Numbered from the stretch's first letter, positions 17,184 to 27,100 are shown. The stretch: 64,000 nt of DNA from Chitinophaga dinghuensis (GCF_003259435.1 NZ_QLMA01000010.1:242560-306559), one strand, 5' to 3'. The notes: generated from the sequence alone by a model not told the origin. Numbers and translations are program-made.

Positions 17184-18461
17184 TTAAATAAACTCATATC
17201 CAATGTCCTTTCGGAAGTTTTTACCTTCAAACTCAATTTGGTTGGCGGTTTGCACAGAATGTGCCAGTGCCAGGGACAAAGAGGTTGCCAGGGAAGTGAC
17301 TGCCAGTACGCGACCGCCGTTAGTCAGTACAGTAGTGCCATCCTGGCGGGTACCCGCGTGAAACACGATTTGATCTTGTGTAGGCTGCGGAATGCCGGTT
17401 ATCGACTTATTCTTCTCATAAGCCTCCGGATAACCTTTGGAAACCAGCATAACGGTAGCAGCTGCACGTTGATCTGTGTAAATCGTCTGCGCTGAAAGAT
17501 TTCCCTCGTTTACAGCGGTAAATAATTCCAGCAGGTCGTTCTGCAGACGAGGCATGACTACCTCGGTTTCAGGATCACCCATGCGACAGTTATACTCAAT
17601 CACGAAAGGCTCTCCTGCTACATTAATCAGGCCAAAAAAGATAAAACCAGGATAAATTATCCCTTCTTTGGATAAACCATCCACCGTAGGACGAATTACT
17701 TTGTCTTCCACCAGTTTCAAAAAGGCTGCATCTGCAAAAGGAACCGGCGATACCGCCCCCATTCCGCCTGTGTTCAGTCCTTTATCTCCCTCTCCAATGC
17801 GTTTGTAATCCTTCGCTTCTGGTAATATCTTATATGTATGGCCATCTGTCAGAACGAAGACAGACAACTCAATACCGCTCAAAAACTGCTCTATTACTAC
17901 TTTACGACTTGCATCCCCAAACTTAGCCGACTTAATCATCTGGCTAAACTCATCCAGTGCCTCATCATGATTAGAGGTGATCACCACCCCTTTACCAGCA
18001 GCCAAACCATCGGCTTTCAGCACGATTGGTAAGGAATGCTGCTTAATATAAGCAATTCCTTCCTCATAATTCTCTTCACTAAACTCTCTATAGGCTGCAG
18101 TAGGTATTCCCTGACGCTCCATAAACAGCTTGGCAAACGCCTTACTGCCCTCCAGCTGTGCCCCCAATTTGGAAGGACCCATTACTGGTATATGTTTCAG
18201 CGCCTCATCTTGCGCAAAGTAATCGAAAATGCCATTCACCAGTGCTTCTTCTGATCCAGGTACTACCATAGTAATTTCCTGCTCCAGACAGAAAGATCTT
18301 ATCTTGTCAAATTCGCTCACACCCATGTTTACATTGGTACCACATTGGGCAGTACCCGCATTACCCGGTGCAATAAACAATTTTCCGCATAGCGGACTTT
18401 GCGACATTTTCAAGGCCAGTGCATGTTCCCGACCACCACTTCCTAATAAAAGTATGTTCAT
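17184..18461 (-). CDS. purD: Phosphoribosylamine-glycine ligase
   Basis: A 425-residue ATP-grasp enzyme joining glycine to phosphoribosylamine in purine synthesis. It shows the N-terminal MNILLLGSGGREHALA, the ATP-binding LPIVLKADGLAAGKGVVI near residue 140, GLNTGGMGAVSP near 225 and NCRMGDPETEVVMPRL near 285. The length is standard. It stands alone, with no other pur genes in the window and no purine riboswitch visible upstream. Confidence 0.95.
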   Translation of the reverse strand: MNILLLGSGGREHALALKMSQSPLCGKLFIAPGNAGTAQCGTNVNMGVSEFDKIRSFCLEQEITMVVPGSEEALVNGIFDYFAQDEALKHIPVMGPSKLGAQLEGSKAFAKLFMERQGIPTAAYREFSEENYEEGIAYIKQHSLPIVLKADGLAAGKGVVITSNHDEALDEFSQMIKSAKFGDASRKVVIEQFLSGIELSVFVLTDGHTYKILPEAKDYKRIGEGDKGLNTGGMGAVSPVPFADAAFLKLVEDKVIRPTVDGLSKEGIIYPGFIFFGLINVAGEPFVIEYNCRMGDPETEVVMPRLQNDLLELFTAVNEGNLSAQTIYTDQRAAATVMLVSKGYPEAYEKNKSITGIPQPTQDQIVFHAGTRQDGTTVLTNGGRVLAVTSLATSLSLALAHSVQTANQIEFEGKNFRKDIGYEFI

Positions 18462-18623
18462 AATGAATTAATACAGATGAGAAAGAAAATGCAAAGAAAG
18501 TTCAAAAAAGCGCAAAAATTGTCTATTTATACCATTTTTTTACCCGGATTCGCGATTTTCTTTAAATTGCCTCCTTATAGCTTAACTGAACCTTAAAACA
18601 ATCTTGTTTAAAACTAACCATTT

Positions 18624-20330
18624 ATGATGCAAACTGCTGTTGCACAAGGGCCGGAAACTGCCTCTCAGAAGGGGCACCCCAAAGGCCTTTCGGTATTATT
18701 TGCCACGGAAATGTGGGAACGGTTTAACTTTTATGGCATGAGGGCACTTTTGACCCTCTTCCTGGTAAATGCACTGCAATTTTCAGAAGCTGAATCATCT
18801 TATGCCTATGGTGGTTTCCTGGGTCTCTGCTACCTTACACCTATGCTCGGCGGTTATATCTCCGACCGTTACCTGGGAAACAGGAACTGTATTCTATTAG
18901 GCGGTTTTGTTATGGGCATCGGCCAGCTCCTGATGGTGCTGAGTGCCACTATTTATGCCGGTAACGTAGATACAGCCCGCTTAGTAATGTGGTTGGCTCT
19001 GTTCGTGATCATCTTCGGAAATGGGTTCTTCAAACCCAATATCTCTTCCATGGTGGGTAGCCTCTATCCAAAAAATGACGGCCGCCTGGATGCTGCATTC
19101 ACTATCTTCTACATGGGTATTAACATGGGCGCCTTCCTCGGTATGCTCATCTGCCCTATCCTCGGCGACGTGAAACTCTCCGACGGTGTCAGAGTTGTAA
19201 GCGCCTTCAAATGGGGCTTCCTCGCTGCTGGTATCGCGATGTTCCTCGGTACCATCCTGTTCTACTTCCTGAAAGACAAGTATGTGGTAACGCCAGATGG
19301 TAAAGCCATCGGTGCAAAACCAACTTTCCACGCAACTTCTGCTACCGGCGAAGCCGACAAAGCGAAATTCACTTCCAGCGCCATCCTCGGCTGCGCAGCC
19401 CTGCTGGCGGTATTATTCATCGCTTTCCACTTCGTTGCGAACGATCCTAATCCGATCAAATCCTGGATCTATCCGTTCATCTACGCTACTGGTATCTCCC
19501 TGGCTGTACTGATCCTCACGGATAAATCCATTACCTCCATTGAAAGACAAAGAATCCTCGTACTCTATGCGGTGGCATTCTTTGTAATCTTCTTCTGGGC
19601 TTGTTTTGAGCAGGCAGGTTCTTCTCTGACCTTCATCGCGGACAAACAAACTGACCGTCGCCTGTTTGGTTGGGACATGCCTCCTAGCTTCATTCAGAAT
19701 GCCAACTCTATCTTCATTATCATATTCGCACTGCCTTTCAGCTGGTTGTGGATAAAACTCCAGAAACGTAACCTGGAGCCTATCTCTCCAGTTAAACAAG
19801 CACTGGGTCTGGCCCTGCTGTCTGTAGGCTTCCTGATCATTGCCTTCCAGGTAAAAGGACTGGGTGAATCTGAAAAACTCGGCGTTATCTGGCTGATCGT
19901 GATGTACCTGTTCCATACCCTCGGTGAACTGTGCCTGTCTCCAATAGGTCTGTCTCTCGTGGCAAAACTGGCTCCTCATCGTTTCTCTTCCCTGCTGATG
20001 GGTGTTTGGTTCCTGGCAAATGCCGCTGGTTATGCGCTGGCGGGTACCCTGGGCGCCCTGCTGCCTCCAAATCCTGAAAACTATGCTGATGCAGCAAAAG
20101 CTGGCATAGACCTGAAAGGTATCCTGAATGGCGTTATCACTCCTTCTGCAGAACAACTCAGCAAACTCGCTGAACTGAAACTGGCTGCTCACTACCCAAC
20201 TTTCGCAGGTTTCACTATTCATAACCTGTTTGAGTTCTTCATGGTATTCGTGATCCTGCCAGGTGCAGCTGCAGTACTGCTGTTCTTCCTGTCTCCATTC
20301 CTGAAAAAATGGATGCACGGCGTTAAATAA
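18624..20330 (+). CDS. Proton-coupled oligopeptide transporter, POT/PTR2 family
   Basis: A 568-residue major facilitator protein that imports di- and tripeptides with protons. The family signature ExxERFxYYG appears as EMWERFNFYGMRAL near residue 30, and FNPNISS-like GFFKPNISSMVGSLY lies near 140. About 14 membrane segments are seen, with a longer extramembrane part in the last quarter (AAKAGIDLKGILNG). The length fits DtpT-type members with the two extra helices. A strong terminator separates it from the unrelated OPT peptide transporter gene downstream. Confidence 0.92.
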   Translation: MMQTAVAQGPETASQKGHPKGLSVLFATEMWERFNFYGMRALLTLFLVNALQFSEAESSYAYGGFLGLCYLTPMLGGYISDRYLGNRNCILLGGFVMGIGQLLMVLSATIYAGNVDTARLVMWLALFVIIFGNGFFKPNISSMVGSLYPKNDGRLDAAFTIFYMGINMGAFLGMLICPILGDVKLSDGVRVVSAFKWGFLAAGIAMFLGTILFYFLKDKYVVTPDGKAIGAKPTFHATSATGEADKAKFTSSAILGCAALLAVLFIAFHFVANDPNPIKSWIYPFIYATGISLAVLILTDKSITSIERQRILVLYAVAFFVIFFWACFEQAGSSLTFIADKQTDRRLFGWDMPPSFIQNANSIFIIIFALPFSWLWIKLQKRNLEPISPVKQALGLALLSVGFLIIAFQVKGLGESEKLGVIWLIVMYLFHTLGELCLSPIGLSLVAKLAPHRFSSLLMGVWFLANAAGYALAGTLGALLPPNPENYADAAKAGIDLKGILNGVITPSAEQLSKLAELKLAAHYPTFAGFTIHNLFEFFMVFVILPGAAAVLLFFLSPFLKKWMHGVK

Positions 20331-20362
20331 TAATACTACCGCTGAAAAGCGTTATTATAACG

Positions 20363-20410
20363 TACAAAATAAAAAGCCTCGCTAGTTGCAGCGAGGCTTT
20401 TTATTTTGTA
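20363..20410. terminator. Very long perfect terminator hairpin
   Basis: A 21-base perfect stem (20363-20383 with 20390-20410) and a 6-base loop, with A-rich and T-rich arms. It ends the POT gene and lies just upstream of the OPT promoter. Confidence 0.9.
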
Positions 20411-20413
20411 TGT

Positions 20414-20421
20414 TATATTTG
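20414..20421 (+). promoter_or_regulatory. Promoter -7 box for the OPT transporter
   Basis: TATATTTG matches TAnnTTTG, 22 bases before the ATG at 20444. Confidence 0.5.
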
Positions 20422-20443
20422 TTTATACTGATACAACTAAAAC

Positions 20444-22483
20444 ATGTCTGACAACAATTTCAAACCCTTTGTTCCCGCCAATACCAAAATGAAAGAGCTG
20501 ACGCTCAAGTCAATACTCCTTGGCTGCATATTTGGCGTCATCTTCGGTGCTGCCACTGTATACCTGGCGCTTAAAGCCGGTCTTACTGTATCCGCCTCCA
20601 TACCTATTGCGGTGATTGCCATTACATTAGGTAGAAAGTTCTTTGGTACTACCATTCTTGAAAACAATATTATCCAGACTACCGGCTCGGCAGGGGAATC
20701 TATTGCTGCCGGCGTGGTATTCACTCTTCCCGGCTTTCTCTTCCTCAGCGACGGCGCTGGGGCAGATTATTTCAATTACATCACCATTCTGACCCTTGCC
20801 ATTATTGGCGGTATACTGGGTACCCTGATGATGATTCCCCTTCGCAGGTCGCTCATTGTTAAAGAACATGGCACATTGCCTTATCCGGAAGGTACTGCCT
20901 GTGCAGATGTATTGATTGCCGGCGAGAAAGGAGGCGATTTCGCTAAAACCGCTTTCTGGGGCCTAGGATTTGCTTTTACATATGCCGCTCTTCAAAAGAT
21001 ATTCCATGTAATCGCGGAAACGCCTGGTTACATGACCAAACAAGTGAACAGATTTTTCCCTTCTGCTAATATCAGCGCTGATATCACTCCTGAATATATG
21101 GGGGTGGGCTACATCATCGGGCCACGTATTGGCGGCGTACTGGTAGCAGGCGGCGTGCTGTCATGGCTCGCACTCATTCCGCTGCTGGCATCTCTGTTAC
21201 CGGCCGACATGATTGCCACACAACTGGTGAAAATCGGATACCTGGCCAATCTGCAAACGCCTGGTGGACAAGGCAACTGGGACCCCGCTACACATACTTT
21301 CGGCGATTATGCTTCTGCTATCTACTATGCATATGTGCGTCAAATAGGCGCCGGCGCAGTAGCTGCCGGTGGTTTCATCACCCTGCTCAAAACAATTCCT
21401 ACTATTATATCTACCTTCAAAGGCAGTCTGGGCGCTGTTAAAAGCAGCGCCGCCAACACCACTGGCGAAGTTCCAAGAACTGAAAAAGACCTGAGCCTGA
21501 AAGTAGTATTGCTGGGAAGCCTTGGGCTAGTGATCCTGATGACCATACTTCCACAGTTACCTGGCGGATCTTTGGGCCAGAAATTACTGGTAGGACTGCT
21601 CGTCATCATTTTTGGCGCTTTCTTCGTGACGGTATCCAGCCGTATTGTAGGCTTGATCGGTTCCTCCAATAACCCGATTTCCGGTATGACCATCGCTACC
21701 CTGATGGGTACCTGCCTGGTCTTTATTGCTGTAGGCTGGACAGGTAAAGTATATGAGCCAATGGCGCTGGTAGTAGGTAGTATGATCTGTATTGCTGCTG
21801 CAAATGCAGGCGGTACTTCCCAGGATCTGAAAAGTGGTTATATCGTTGGGGCAACGCCGAGAAATCAGCAGATTGCATTGTTCGTGGGAGCGATTGTATC
21901 CTCGATTGTGATCGGTCTTACCGTAAAATTCCTGGATCGCCCTACGGCAGATATGATTGCACATGGCGTGAAAAACCATGCGATCGGTAGTTTATATTTC
22001 CCTGCTCCTCAAGGTACGCTGCTGGCTACGCTGGATATTGGTATCCTCTCCGGAAAACTAGACTGGCAATTTGTACTGGTAGGCGTTTTCCTGGCTATTA
22101 CCATTGAGCTTTGCGGGGTGAATGCACTCTCTTTTGCCGTTGGAGCCTATCTGCCACTGTCGACCACCTTACCAATCTTCATTGGTGGCGCGATCCGCGG
22201 AGTAGTAGATTACAAAAAGAAAAAAGATAAAATTGAAACTTCTCCTGAAGAAGAAGAACTGGGCAAAGGAAATCTATTTGCTACGGGACTGGTAGCCGGA
22301 GGTGCTGTTGCCGGTGTGATTATCGCTATCCTCGCTGGTTTCGATTCATCTGCTGAGTTCCTTGCCAAATTGAATATCGGAAATGGTATTCAGTCGGCCC
22401 TTGGTGAAGGAGGATATTATATACTGGGAACTGGCTTTTTTGCGTTTATGGGATGGTACCTGTACCGTACTGCAAGAAAATAA
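20444..22483 (+). CDS. OPT-family oligopeptide (or metal-chelate) transporter
   Basis: A 679-residue membrane protein of the OPT superfamily, prokaryotic branch, with about 16 membrane segments. Recognisable parts are LKSILLGCIFGVIFGAATVY at the N-terminus, NIIQTTGSAGESIAAGVVFT near residue 75, and NAGGTSQDLKSGYIVGATP near 450. Members move peptides or peptide-like iron chelates, and the substrate is not readable. A soluble loop with many charges (YKKKKDKIETSPEEEE) lies near residue 595. It has its own promoter after the POT terminator. Confidence 0.88.
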   Translation: MSDNNFKPFVPANTKMKELTLKSILLGCIFGVIFGAATVYLALKAGLTVSASIPIAVIAITLGRKFFGTTILENNIIQTTGSAGESIAAGVVFTLPGFLFLSDGAGADYFNYITILTLAIIGGILGTLMMIPLRRSLIVKEHGTLPYPEGTACADVLIAGEKGGDFAKTAFWGLGFAFTYAALQKIFHVIAETPGYMTKQVNRFFPSANISADITPEYMGVGYIIGPRIGGVLVAGGVLSWLALIPLLASLLPADMIATQLVKIGYLANLQTPGGQGNWDPATHTFGDYASAIYYAYVRQIGAGAVAAGGFITLLKTIPTIISTFKGSLGAVKSSAANTTGEVPRTEKDLSLKVVLLGSLGLVILMTILPQLPGGSLGQKLLVGLLVIIFGAFFVTVSSRIVGLIGSSNNPISGMTIATLMGTCLVFIAVGWTGKVYEPMALVVGSMICIAAANAGGTSQDLKSGYIVGATPRNQQIALFVGAIVSSIVIGLTVKFLDRPTADMIAHGVKNHAIGSLYFPAPQGTLLATLDIGILSGKLDWQFVLVGVFLAITIELCGVNALSFAVGAYLPLSTTLPIFIGGAIRGVVDYKKKKDKIETSPEEEELGKGNLFATGLVAGGAVAGVIIAILAGFDSSAEFLAKLNIGNGIQSALGEGGYYILGTGFFAFMGWYLYRTARK

Positions 22484-22535
22484 CAGATTCCTAAAAATAA
22501 TATCTTAATTTTATCAGATATATCAAGAAATACCT

Positions 22536-23054
22536 ATGCGTATAATTGTAACTGCCTTGCTCGGCGCAATAATGATGCTGGGCATATCCTGTGCGAAAAC
22601 CACTAACGGCAACGGAGATGCCACCGATAGAAAATTCATTTCTATGAAAATGGGCTCCCGTATCCAGTTATCAGAAAATCCAAAAGCGACAGTATTCCTG
22701 GCTGATCCGACATCTGAAAATCCGGATGATCAGTATCCCAGCATGCAAATTACTGGCACCACCTATACTGGCGATTATGTAACCTTTACGCTGGCGGTAC
22801 CTGAACTGCCATTCAAACCAGGCGCATACCCTGTAACAAATACTGGTAACAGTATGACTGTTTACATGGCCAGCACTACAGGTGAAACGTTAAAAACAGA
22901 TCCTGCTGCTGCCGGTTTTACTATCACTATCACGCAGATCAACAGCCAGTTTGTTGAGGGCACCTTCAGCGGAACCATCAGCGGTTCCAGCAGTGGTTCC
23001 ACCAATGTTCAAGACGGTACATTCCGCGCTGTACTGCAATACAAAAGCCGTTAA
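22536..23054 (+). CDS. Small secreted lipoprotein, unknown function
   Basis: A 172-residue predicted lipoprotein. The signal sequence MRIIVTALLGAIMMLGISCAK has a lipobox with Cys at residue 19. The mature part is beta-rich with many Thr and Ser and ends in a Ser/Gly-rich hinge (GTISGSSSGSTN) followed by a last strand. It resembles small Bacteroidota lipoproteins of the DUF6252 type, but this match is tentative. It is 52 bases after the OPT gene on the same strand and is closed by a strong bidirectional terminator. Confidence 0.65.
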   Translation: MRIIVTALLGAIMMLGISCAKTTNGNGDATDRKFISMKMGSRIQLSENPKATVFLADPTSENPDDQYPSMQITGTTYTGDYVTFTLAVPELPFKPGAYPVTNTGNSMTVYMASTTGETLKTDPAAAGFTITITQINSQFVEGTFSGTISGSSSGSTNVQDGTFRAVLQYKSR

Positions 23055-23069
23055 TACGCTTGCCATAAA

Positions 23070-23110
23070 AAAAGAAAACCCCGGACCATTAAAGTCCGGG
23101 GTTTTCTTTT
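23070..23110. terminator. Bidirectional terminator
   Basis: A 17-base perfect stem (23070-23086 with 23094-23110) and a 7-base loop. It sits between the convergent lipoprotein gene and the DUF1501 gene. Confidence 0.9.
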
Positions 23111-23124
23111 GTATCCGTGTCTCC

Positions 23125-24330
23125 CTATACAAAATCCAAATGATTATATCTTGCCTTCAAAATACCCCCATCGTCTGCACCTAACCACTTTCCTAACAGG
23201 GTCGCATATACGCTTTTGAAGTCAATATTATATTTCAGATCTCCATCCTGCAAATTCATCAGATCAGGACCATCATTCAAGACGCCCTTCCGCTGTAAAC
23301 CGCCACCAATCAGAAACATATTGTTGGCAGTACCATGATCAGTACCACCACTTGCATTCTGACTCACCCGACGACCAAATTCAGAGAAAGTCATCACCAC
23401 CACATCCTGGAAACGATTATTCTTCTTCAGATCCTGGGTGAATACCGTGATGGCATCACTCAGCTGCTGAAACAGACGCTCCTGCTGCGCTTGTTGGTTT
23501 ACATGCGTGTCAAAACTACCATGAGATACATAATACACTTTGGTATTAATATCAGACATGATCAAATTAGCAATGGTTCGCATATTCTTTCCTAAGTCTG
23601 TATTAGGGTAATTTTCCTTGGACTGATACACCTTAAACTGCTGTGAAATATATGCTGCAGAAGAAATTGTTTCTCCCATTGTTTTATACAGGTAATCCAC
23701 ATTATGATGTTCATCTGCTTCCTGCGGATGCTGTTTCAGCAAGTCTTTGAAGAAAGGATTACTACTGGTACCCAACAAACGGTTAGGATCAGTAAGGGCT
23801 AGTCCTTTGGAATACTCTCCTTTCAGTGCCAGACTTAGCGTATCATCAATTTCCAATGCCTGCGTAGGCTTGTCGCAACCTTTGCATTGCGCATCCAGGT
23901 AACGGCCAATCCAGCCATCAGACCATAATTCATTGGACTGACTGGCGGTATGCCAGATATCCATTGAACGAAAATGCGAACGATCCGGATTAGGGTAACC
24001 TACGTTATTCAGAATGCCCAATGAGCCATCATCATAGAGGGCTTTCAGCCCTTTCAACGCAGGATGTATACCTAAATCATCGTTGAGAGAAAGCGCATCT
24101 GTGCGTTTAATACCCAACACTGGCCTCGACCTGTAATAAATATCATTGCGGTAAGGAATAATCGTATTCAGTCCGTCATTACCACCCGACAGCTGCACAA
24201 TTACCAATACTTTATTTCCTGGGGGTACTAACTCTCCCCGTTCCAGCGCCTTGAGAAATTTAGGCATCAGCATTGCGGCTGAAGCCAGCGAGCCAACCTG
24301 TATAAAACGTCTGCGATTAAGAATATCCAT
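23125..24330 (-). CDS. DUF1501 protein with Tat-like signal
   Basis: A 401-residue member of DUF1501, related to the alkaline phosphatase/sulfatase fold. The N-terminus NRRRFIQVGSLASAAMLMP is a twin-arginine-like signal, so export in folded form is likely. Family features are LVIVQLSGGNDGLNTIIPY, a central HGSFDTHVNQQ and the C-terminal FSEFGRRVSQNASGGTDHGT. It follows the DUF1800 gene by 27 bases. The two families are nearly always coded together, and their joint function is not established. Confidence 0.9.
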   Translation of the reverse strand: MDILNRRRFIQVGSLASAAMLMPKFLKALERGELVPPGNKVLVIVQLSGGNDGLNTIIPYRNDIYYRSRPVLGIKRTDALSLNDDLGIHPALKGLKALYDDGSLGILNNVGYPNPDRSHFRSMDIWHTASQSNELWSDGWIGRYLDAQCKGCDKPTQALEIDDTLSLALKGEYSKGLALTDPNRLLGTSSNPFFKDLLKQHPQEADEHHNVDYLYKTMGETISSAAYISQQFKVYQSKENYPNTDLGKNMRTIANLIMSDINTKVYYVSHGSFDTHVNQQAQQERLFQQLSDAITVFTQDLKKNNRFQDVVVMTFSEFGRRVSQNASGGTDHGTANNMFLIGGGLQRKGVLNDGPDLMNLQDGDLKYNIDFKSVYATLLGKWLGADDGGILKARYNHLDFV

Positions 24331-24357
24331 AAATGCGTTTTTTAGGGAGATAAATGA

Positions 24358-25806
24358 TTAACAAAGCTGGTATTCCGGCGTACTCATTACGTCTATAGTG
24401 ACGGTTTTAATATAGGCGTCACGGTTAGATGCATCTGCGTATTTGTCCAGCAATTGCCGGCTTGCTCCACCAGGTTGCAGCAAATGCGTACTGGCAATGG
24501 TGTTAGCAAGCGTGTCTCTCGAAACCCCTTCAAATCCTTTCAGATATGGGTCCCAATCAATATGTGCATTGATTTTTTTAGCATATTGACGTTTCAGAAA
24601 ATCATTGATCTGCATCGTCATTTTATAGCTGCCACCTTCGCCCATTTCTGGTGTGAGCTCTTTGGGTTGCACATTCATGGCCTGAGAATAGAAAATCACT
24701 TGCGGCACACGGAGTCGGAACATCAGGCTGGAACTATCTATCCAGTTACGTCCGCCGGGCCAGCCGGCTACGTTTGGCGGATAAAACAACATCTGTCCGA
24801 GTATACGTTGAAATACCAACATGGTTCCTTCCTCATCGAAAGTCATTGGCACCGCTCTGCGAATACCCACCAACAATTCTACCGGCGATTTAATCCTGTT
24901 ACCAACGATTTGTGAATCGTAGAACCAATCCGCCATAAAGATCTCCTGCATGAGGGCTTTGATATCATATCCAGAACGATAGAATTTATCTGCCAGGTAA
25001 TCTATTTTCTCTTCATTCGGGTCGTCTTCTACGAAATAGCGATAAACCTTTGTTGTAATGAATTTCGCGCATTGACGCTGTTCCAGTAATATTTTCAGGA
25101 CATCGTCGCCATCATACTTTCCTGTTTTTCCTAATACAGTTTTATAGTCGTCGTCGTGGAGTTTATCACGAAATTTGAAAGTGCCTGTTTCATCGAATCC
25201 CCAGCCGGTAAAGGCTCTCGCAGCTTCTTTCACATCTCTTTCTGTATAATTACCACGTCCGAGGGTAAAAAGTTCCATTACTTCGCGGGCGAAGTTTTCG
25301 TTGGGATGTTGTTTTCTGTTTTGCTGATTATTCAGGAATTGCAGCATGGCAGGACTTTTAGACACCCCGCTGAGAAGGTCTCCAAAATTGCCTAATGCAT
25401 TATCCCGGATTACTCCCAGTAACTGCTGGTTATACAGCACATCCTGGGTACGACAGGCGAAATGTCCATGCCAGAAGAGGCTCATTTTCTCCCGCAGGGG
25501 ATGTTCACTGTTGATCATGGCTTTCATCCATGAAACGTTCAGGTCTTTAATGCCCTGTGTATTCATCTGTTGCACCTGTTTGCGTTCATCAGGCGTCATT
25601 CCTTTCATCTTCTGAAAATCAGGCAGGTCCGCCTCACTCACCACATTCACTTCCGGCGCTTTATAATTCCCTTTCCCAATAAGTATGTGATTGACAATTA
25701 CTTTCCGACGTTTATCGGACCATTCGTTTATTTCAGGCAAAGTAGCCCCGAAACCGGCTCTCCAGGCCAGATGCAACATTTGCTGTTGTGGGGAAATAGC
25801 GGGCAT
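24358..25806 (-). CDS. DUF1800 protein
   Basis: A 482-residue protein of the DUF1800 family. It shows LHLAWRAGFGATLPEI at the N-terminus, MSLFWHGHFACR near residue 108, NENFAREVMELFTLGRGNYTE near 170 and FPPNVAGWPGGRNW-like FYPPNVAGWPGGRNWID near 350. No classical signal peptide is seen at this start, whereas the partner DUF1501 has a Tat-like one. It leads the two-gene unit. The biochemical role is unknown; co-occurrence suggests that the two proteins act together in the envelope. Confidence 0.9.
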   Translation of the reverse strand: MPAISPQQQMLHLAWRAGFGATLPEINEWSDKRRKVIVNHILIGKGNYKAPEVNVVSEADLPDFQKMKGMTPDERKQVQQMNTQGIKDLNVSWMKAMINSEHPLREKMSLFWHGHFACRTQDVLYNQQLLGVIRDNALGNFGDLLSGVSKSPAMLQFLNNQQNRKQHPNENFAREVMELFTLGRGNYTERDVKEAARAFTGWGFDETGTFKFRDKLHDDDYKTVLGKTGKYDGDDVLKILLEQRQCAKFITTKVYRYFVEDDPNEEKIDYLADKFYRSGYDIKALMQEIFMADWFYDSQIVGNRIKSPVELLVGIRRAVPMTFDEEGTMLVFQRILGQMLFYPPNVAGWPGGRNWIDSSSLMFRLRVPQVIFYSQAMNVQPKELTPEMGEGGSYKMTMQINDFLKRQYAKKINAHIDWDPYLKGFEGVSRDTLANTIASTHLLQPGGASRQLLDKYADASNRDAYIKTVTIDVMSTPEYQLC

Positions 25807-25848
25807 ATTGATACGATTTTCAATATGACCGCAAATAAGGAACCGGGT

Positions 25849-27057
25849 TTAACGGAATTTCCAAATTGGGAAAGAATCTCCTTTTTTGAACTCGGATTTA
25901 TCTGCGGGTAATTCCATGAATGCATCGGCAAGAATCAAGCTGGCCAAGTCTCCGGAGCCTTGATAGGGTTGTGGCGTGGCTACCAACTTACCATGTGGCT
26001 GCGACTCTATTTTAACAGGAATATAATATTCCAGGTTGGGGTCAAAATGCACCTTTTCAGATAAGACGGCATATTGAGGTTTAACTGGTTGTAAGTGCAT
26101 GGCTGCATGTAGCCAGGGCTGTACATAACGGTAAAAACACATGAATCCTGAAACAGGATTACCTGGGAGTGCAAACACAACAGGCCCATCCGTGAAAGTG
26201 CCAAATAGAAAAGGTTTTCCGGGACGTTGCTGCACTTTGTGGAAAAGTTGCTCCATGCCCAGTTGCTGGAGGACTTCTGGCAGGTAATCATATTTACCTG
26301 CTGATACGGCGCCGGAACTGATCCAGACATCCGTATCGGCGATGAGTGGCCGTAACTGATGTAACATACTCTCCGCATGATCTTCCAGATGTAGCACCAT
26401 AGCCTCTATTCCCATTTGTTCCAATGATGCACGCAGACTATAAACATTAGACATACGTATCTGATGGGGCGCAGGTTGAGCTGTAGCAGGCACCAGTTCA
26501 TTGCCGGTAGCGATAACTACCACCCTGGGCTTTTTACTAACTAATACAGACGTTTTCCCAACAGTAGCTAGCACACCTGCTTCTGCAGGGCCTAACAGCA
26601 CACCGGTATTGAGCAGTATGGCATCTTGTTTTACATCGCTGCCTAATTTGTGGATATGTTGTCCTTTTTTAACTTGATTCTTGATGGTAAAGCGTTTAAA
26701 GCCTTCATGCTCTGCTGCTTGCAGATGTTCATATTGAATAACCGTGTCTGTCAATTCCGGCAAAACTGCGCCAGTCATCACTTCCATGCAATTGGCGGTA
26801 TTCGACAACTGTAACTGCGGCCTGCCGGCAGCTTGAATATCTTCCACTACAAAAACGCGCTGCCCACGGGCATAGCTATCAAAACGGATAGCGATACCAT
26901 CCATCATTACCCTGTCAAATGGCGGAAATGGCCTGTCTGCCAGTACAGGTTCCCGCAGAATACGGCCATTAGCCTGTTCAAACGGAACGATTTCTGTACC
27001 GGTATCACGTACCGTTCCCATTACCAGGGCATATGCATCAGCAACAGTCAGCATCAT
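25849..27057 (-). CDS. moeA: Molybdopterin molybdenumtransferase MoeA
   Basis: A 402-residue enzyme inserting molybdate into adenylylated molybdopterin. It shows the N-terminal domain opening LTVADAYALVMGTV, FPPFDRVMMDGIA, the GEPH-like core VVVIATGNELVPATAQP near residue 180 and ISSGAVSAGKYDYLP near 245, then LPGNPVSGFMCFYRYV. The length is normal. It is transcribed divergently from moaC with 43 bases between the starts, so the two share a compact promoter region. Its 3-prime end lies 42 bases from the DUF1800 start, on the same strand. Confidence 0.93.
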   Translation of the reverse strand: MMLTVADAYALVMGTVRDTGTEIVPFEQANGRILREPVLADRPFPPFDRVMMDGIAIRFDSYARGQRVFVVEDIQAAGRPQLQLSNTANCMEVMTGAVLPELTDTVIQYEHLQAAEHEGFKRFTIKNQVKKGQHIHKLGSDVKQDAILLNTGVLLGPAEAGVLATVGKTSVLVSKKPRVVVIATGNELVPATAQPAPHQIRMSNVYSLRASLEQMGIEAMVLHLEDHAESMLHQLRPLIADTDVWISSGAVSAGKYDYLPEVLQQLGMEQLFHKVQQRPGKPFLFGTFTDGPVVFALPGNPVSGFMCFYRYVQPWLHAAMHLQPVKPQYAVLSEKVHFDPNLEYYIPVKIESQPHGKLVATPQPYQGSGDLASLILADAFMELPADKSEFKKGDSFPIWKFR

Positions 27058-27062
27058 TTTAT

Positions 27063-27070
27063 TATTTTTG
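27063..27070 (+). promoter_or_regulatory. Promoter -7 box for moaC
   Basis: TATTTTTG matches TAnnTTTG, 30 bases before the moaC ATG and only 5 bases from the divergent moeA start. Confidence 0.5.
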
Positions 27071-27100
27071 TATGGAGCAGTCCACTAAATTTATGCTTTT

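Noticed and set aside
18462..18623. Purine or other riboswitch upstream of purD
   Set aside because: The leader is short and AT-rich, with no conserved aptamer core visible.
19413..20318. 301-codon minus-strand open frame
   Set aside because: Antisense to the POT transporter; the Gln/Arg-rich product is a typical frame shadow of hydrophobic codons.
20363..20410. Possible IS or MITE end because of the 21-base inverted repeat
   Set aside because: The loop is 6 bases, the arms are A- and T-flanked and it directly follows a gene end: an ordinary though long terminator.
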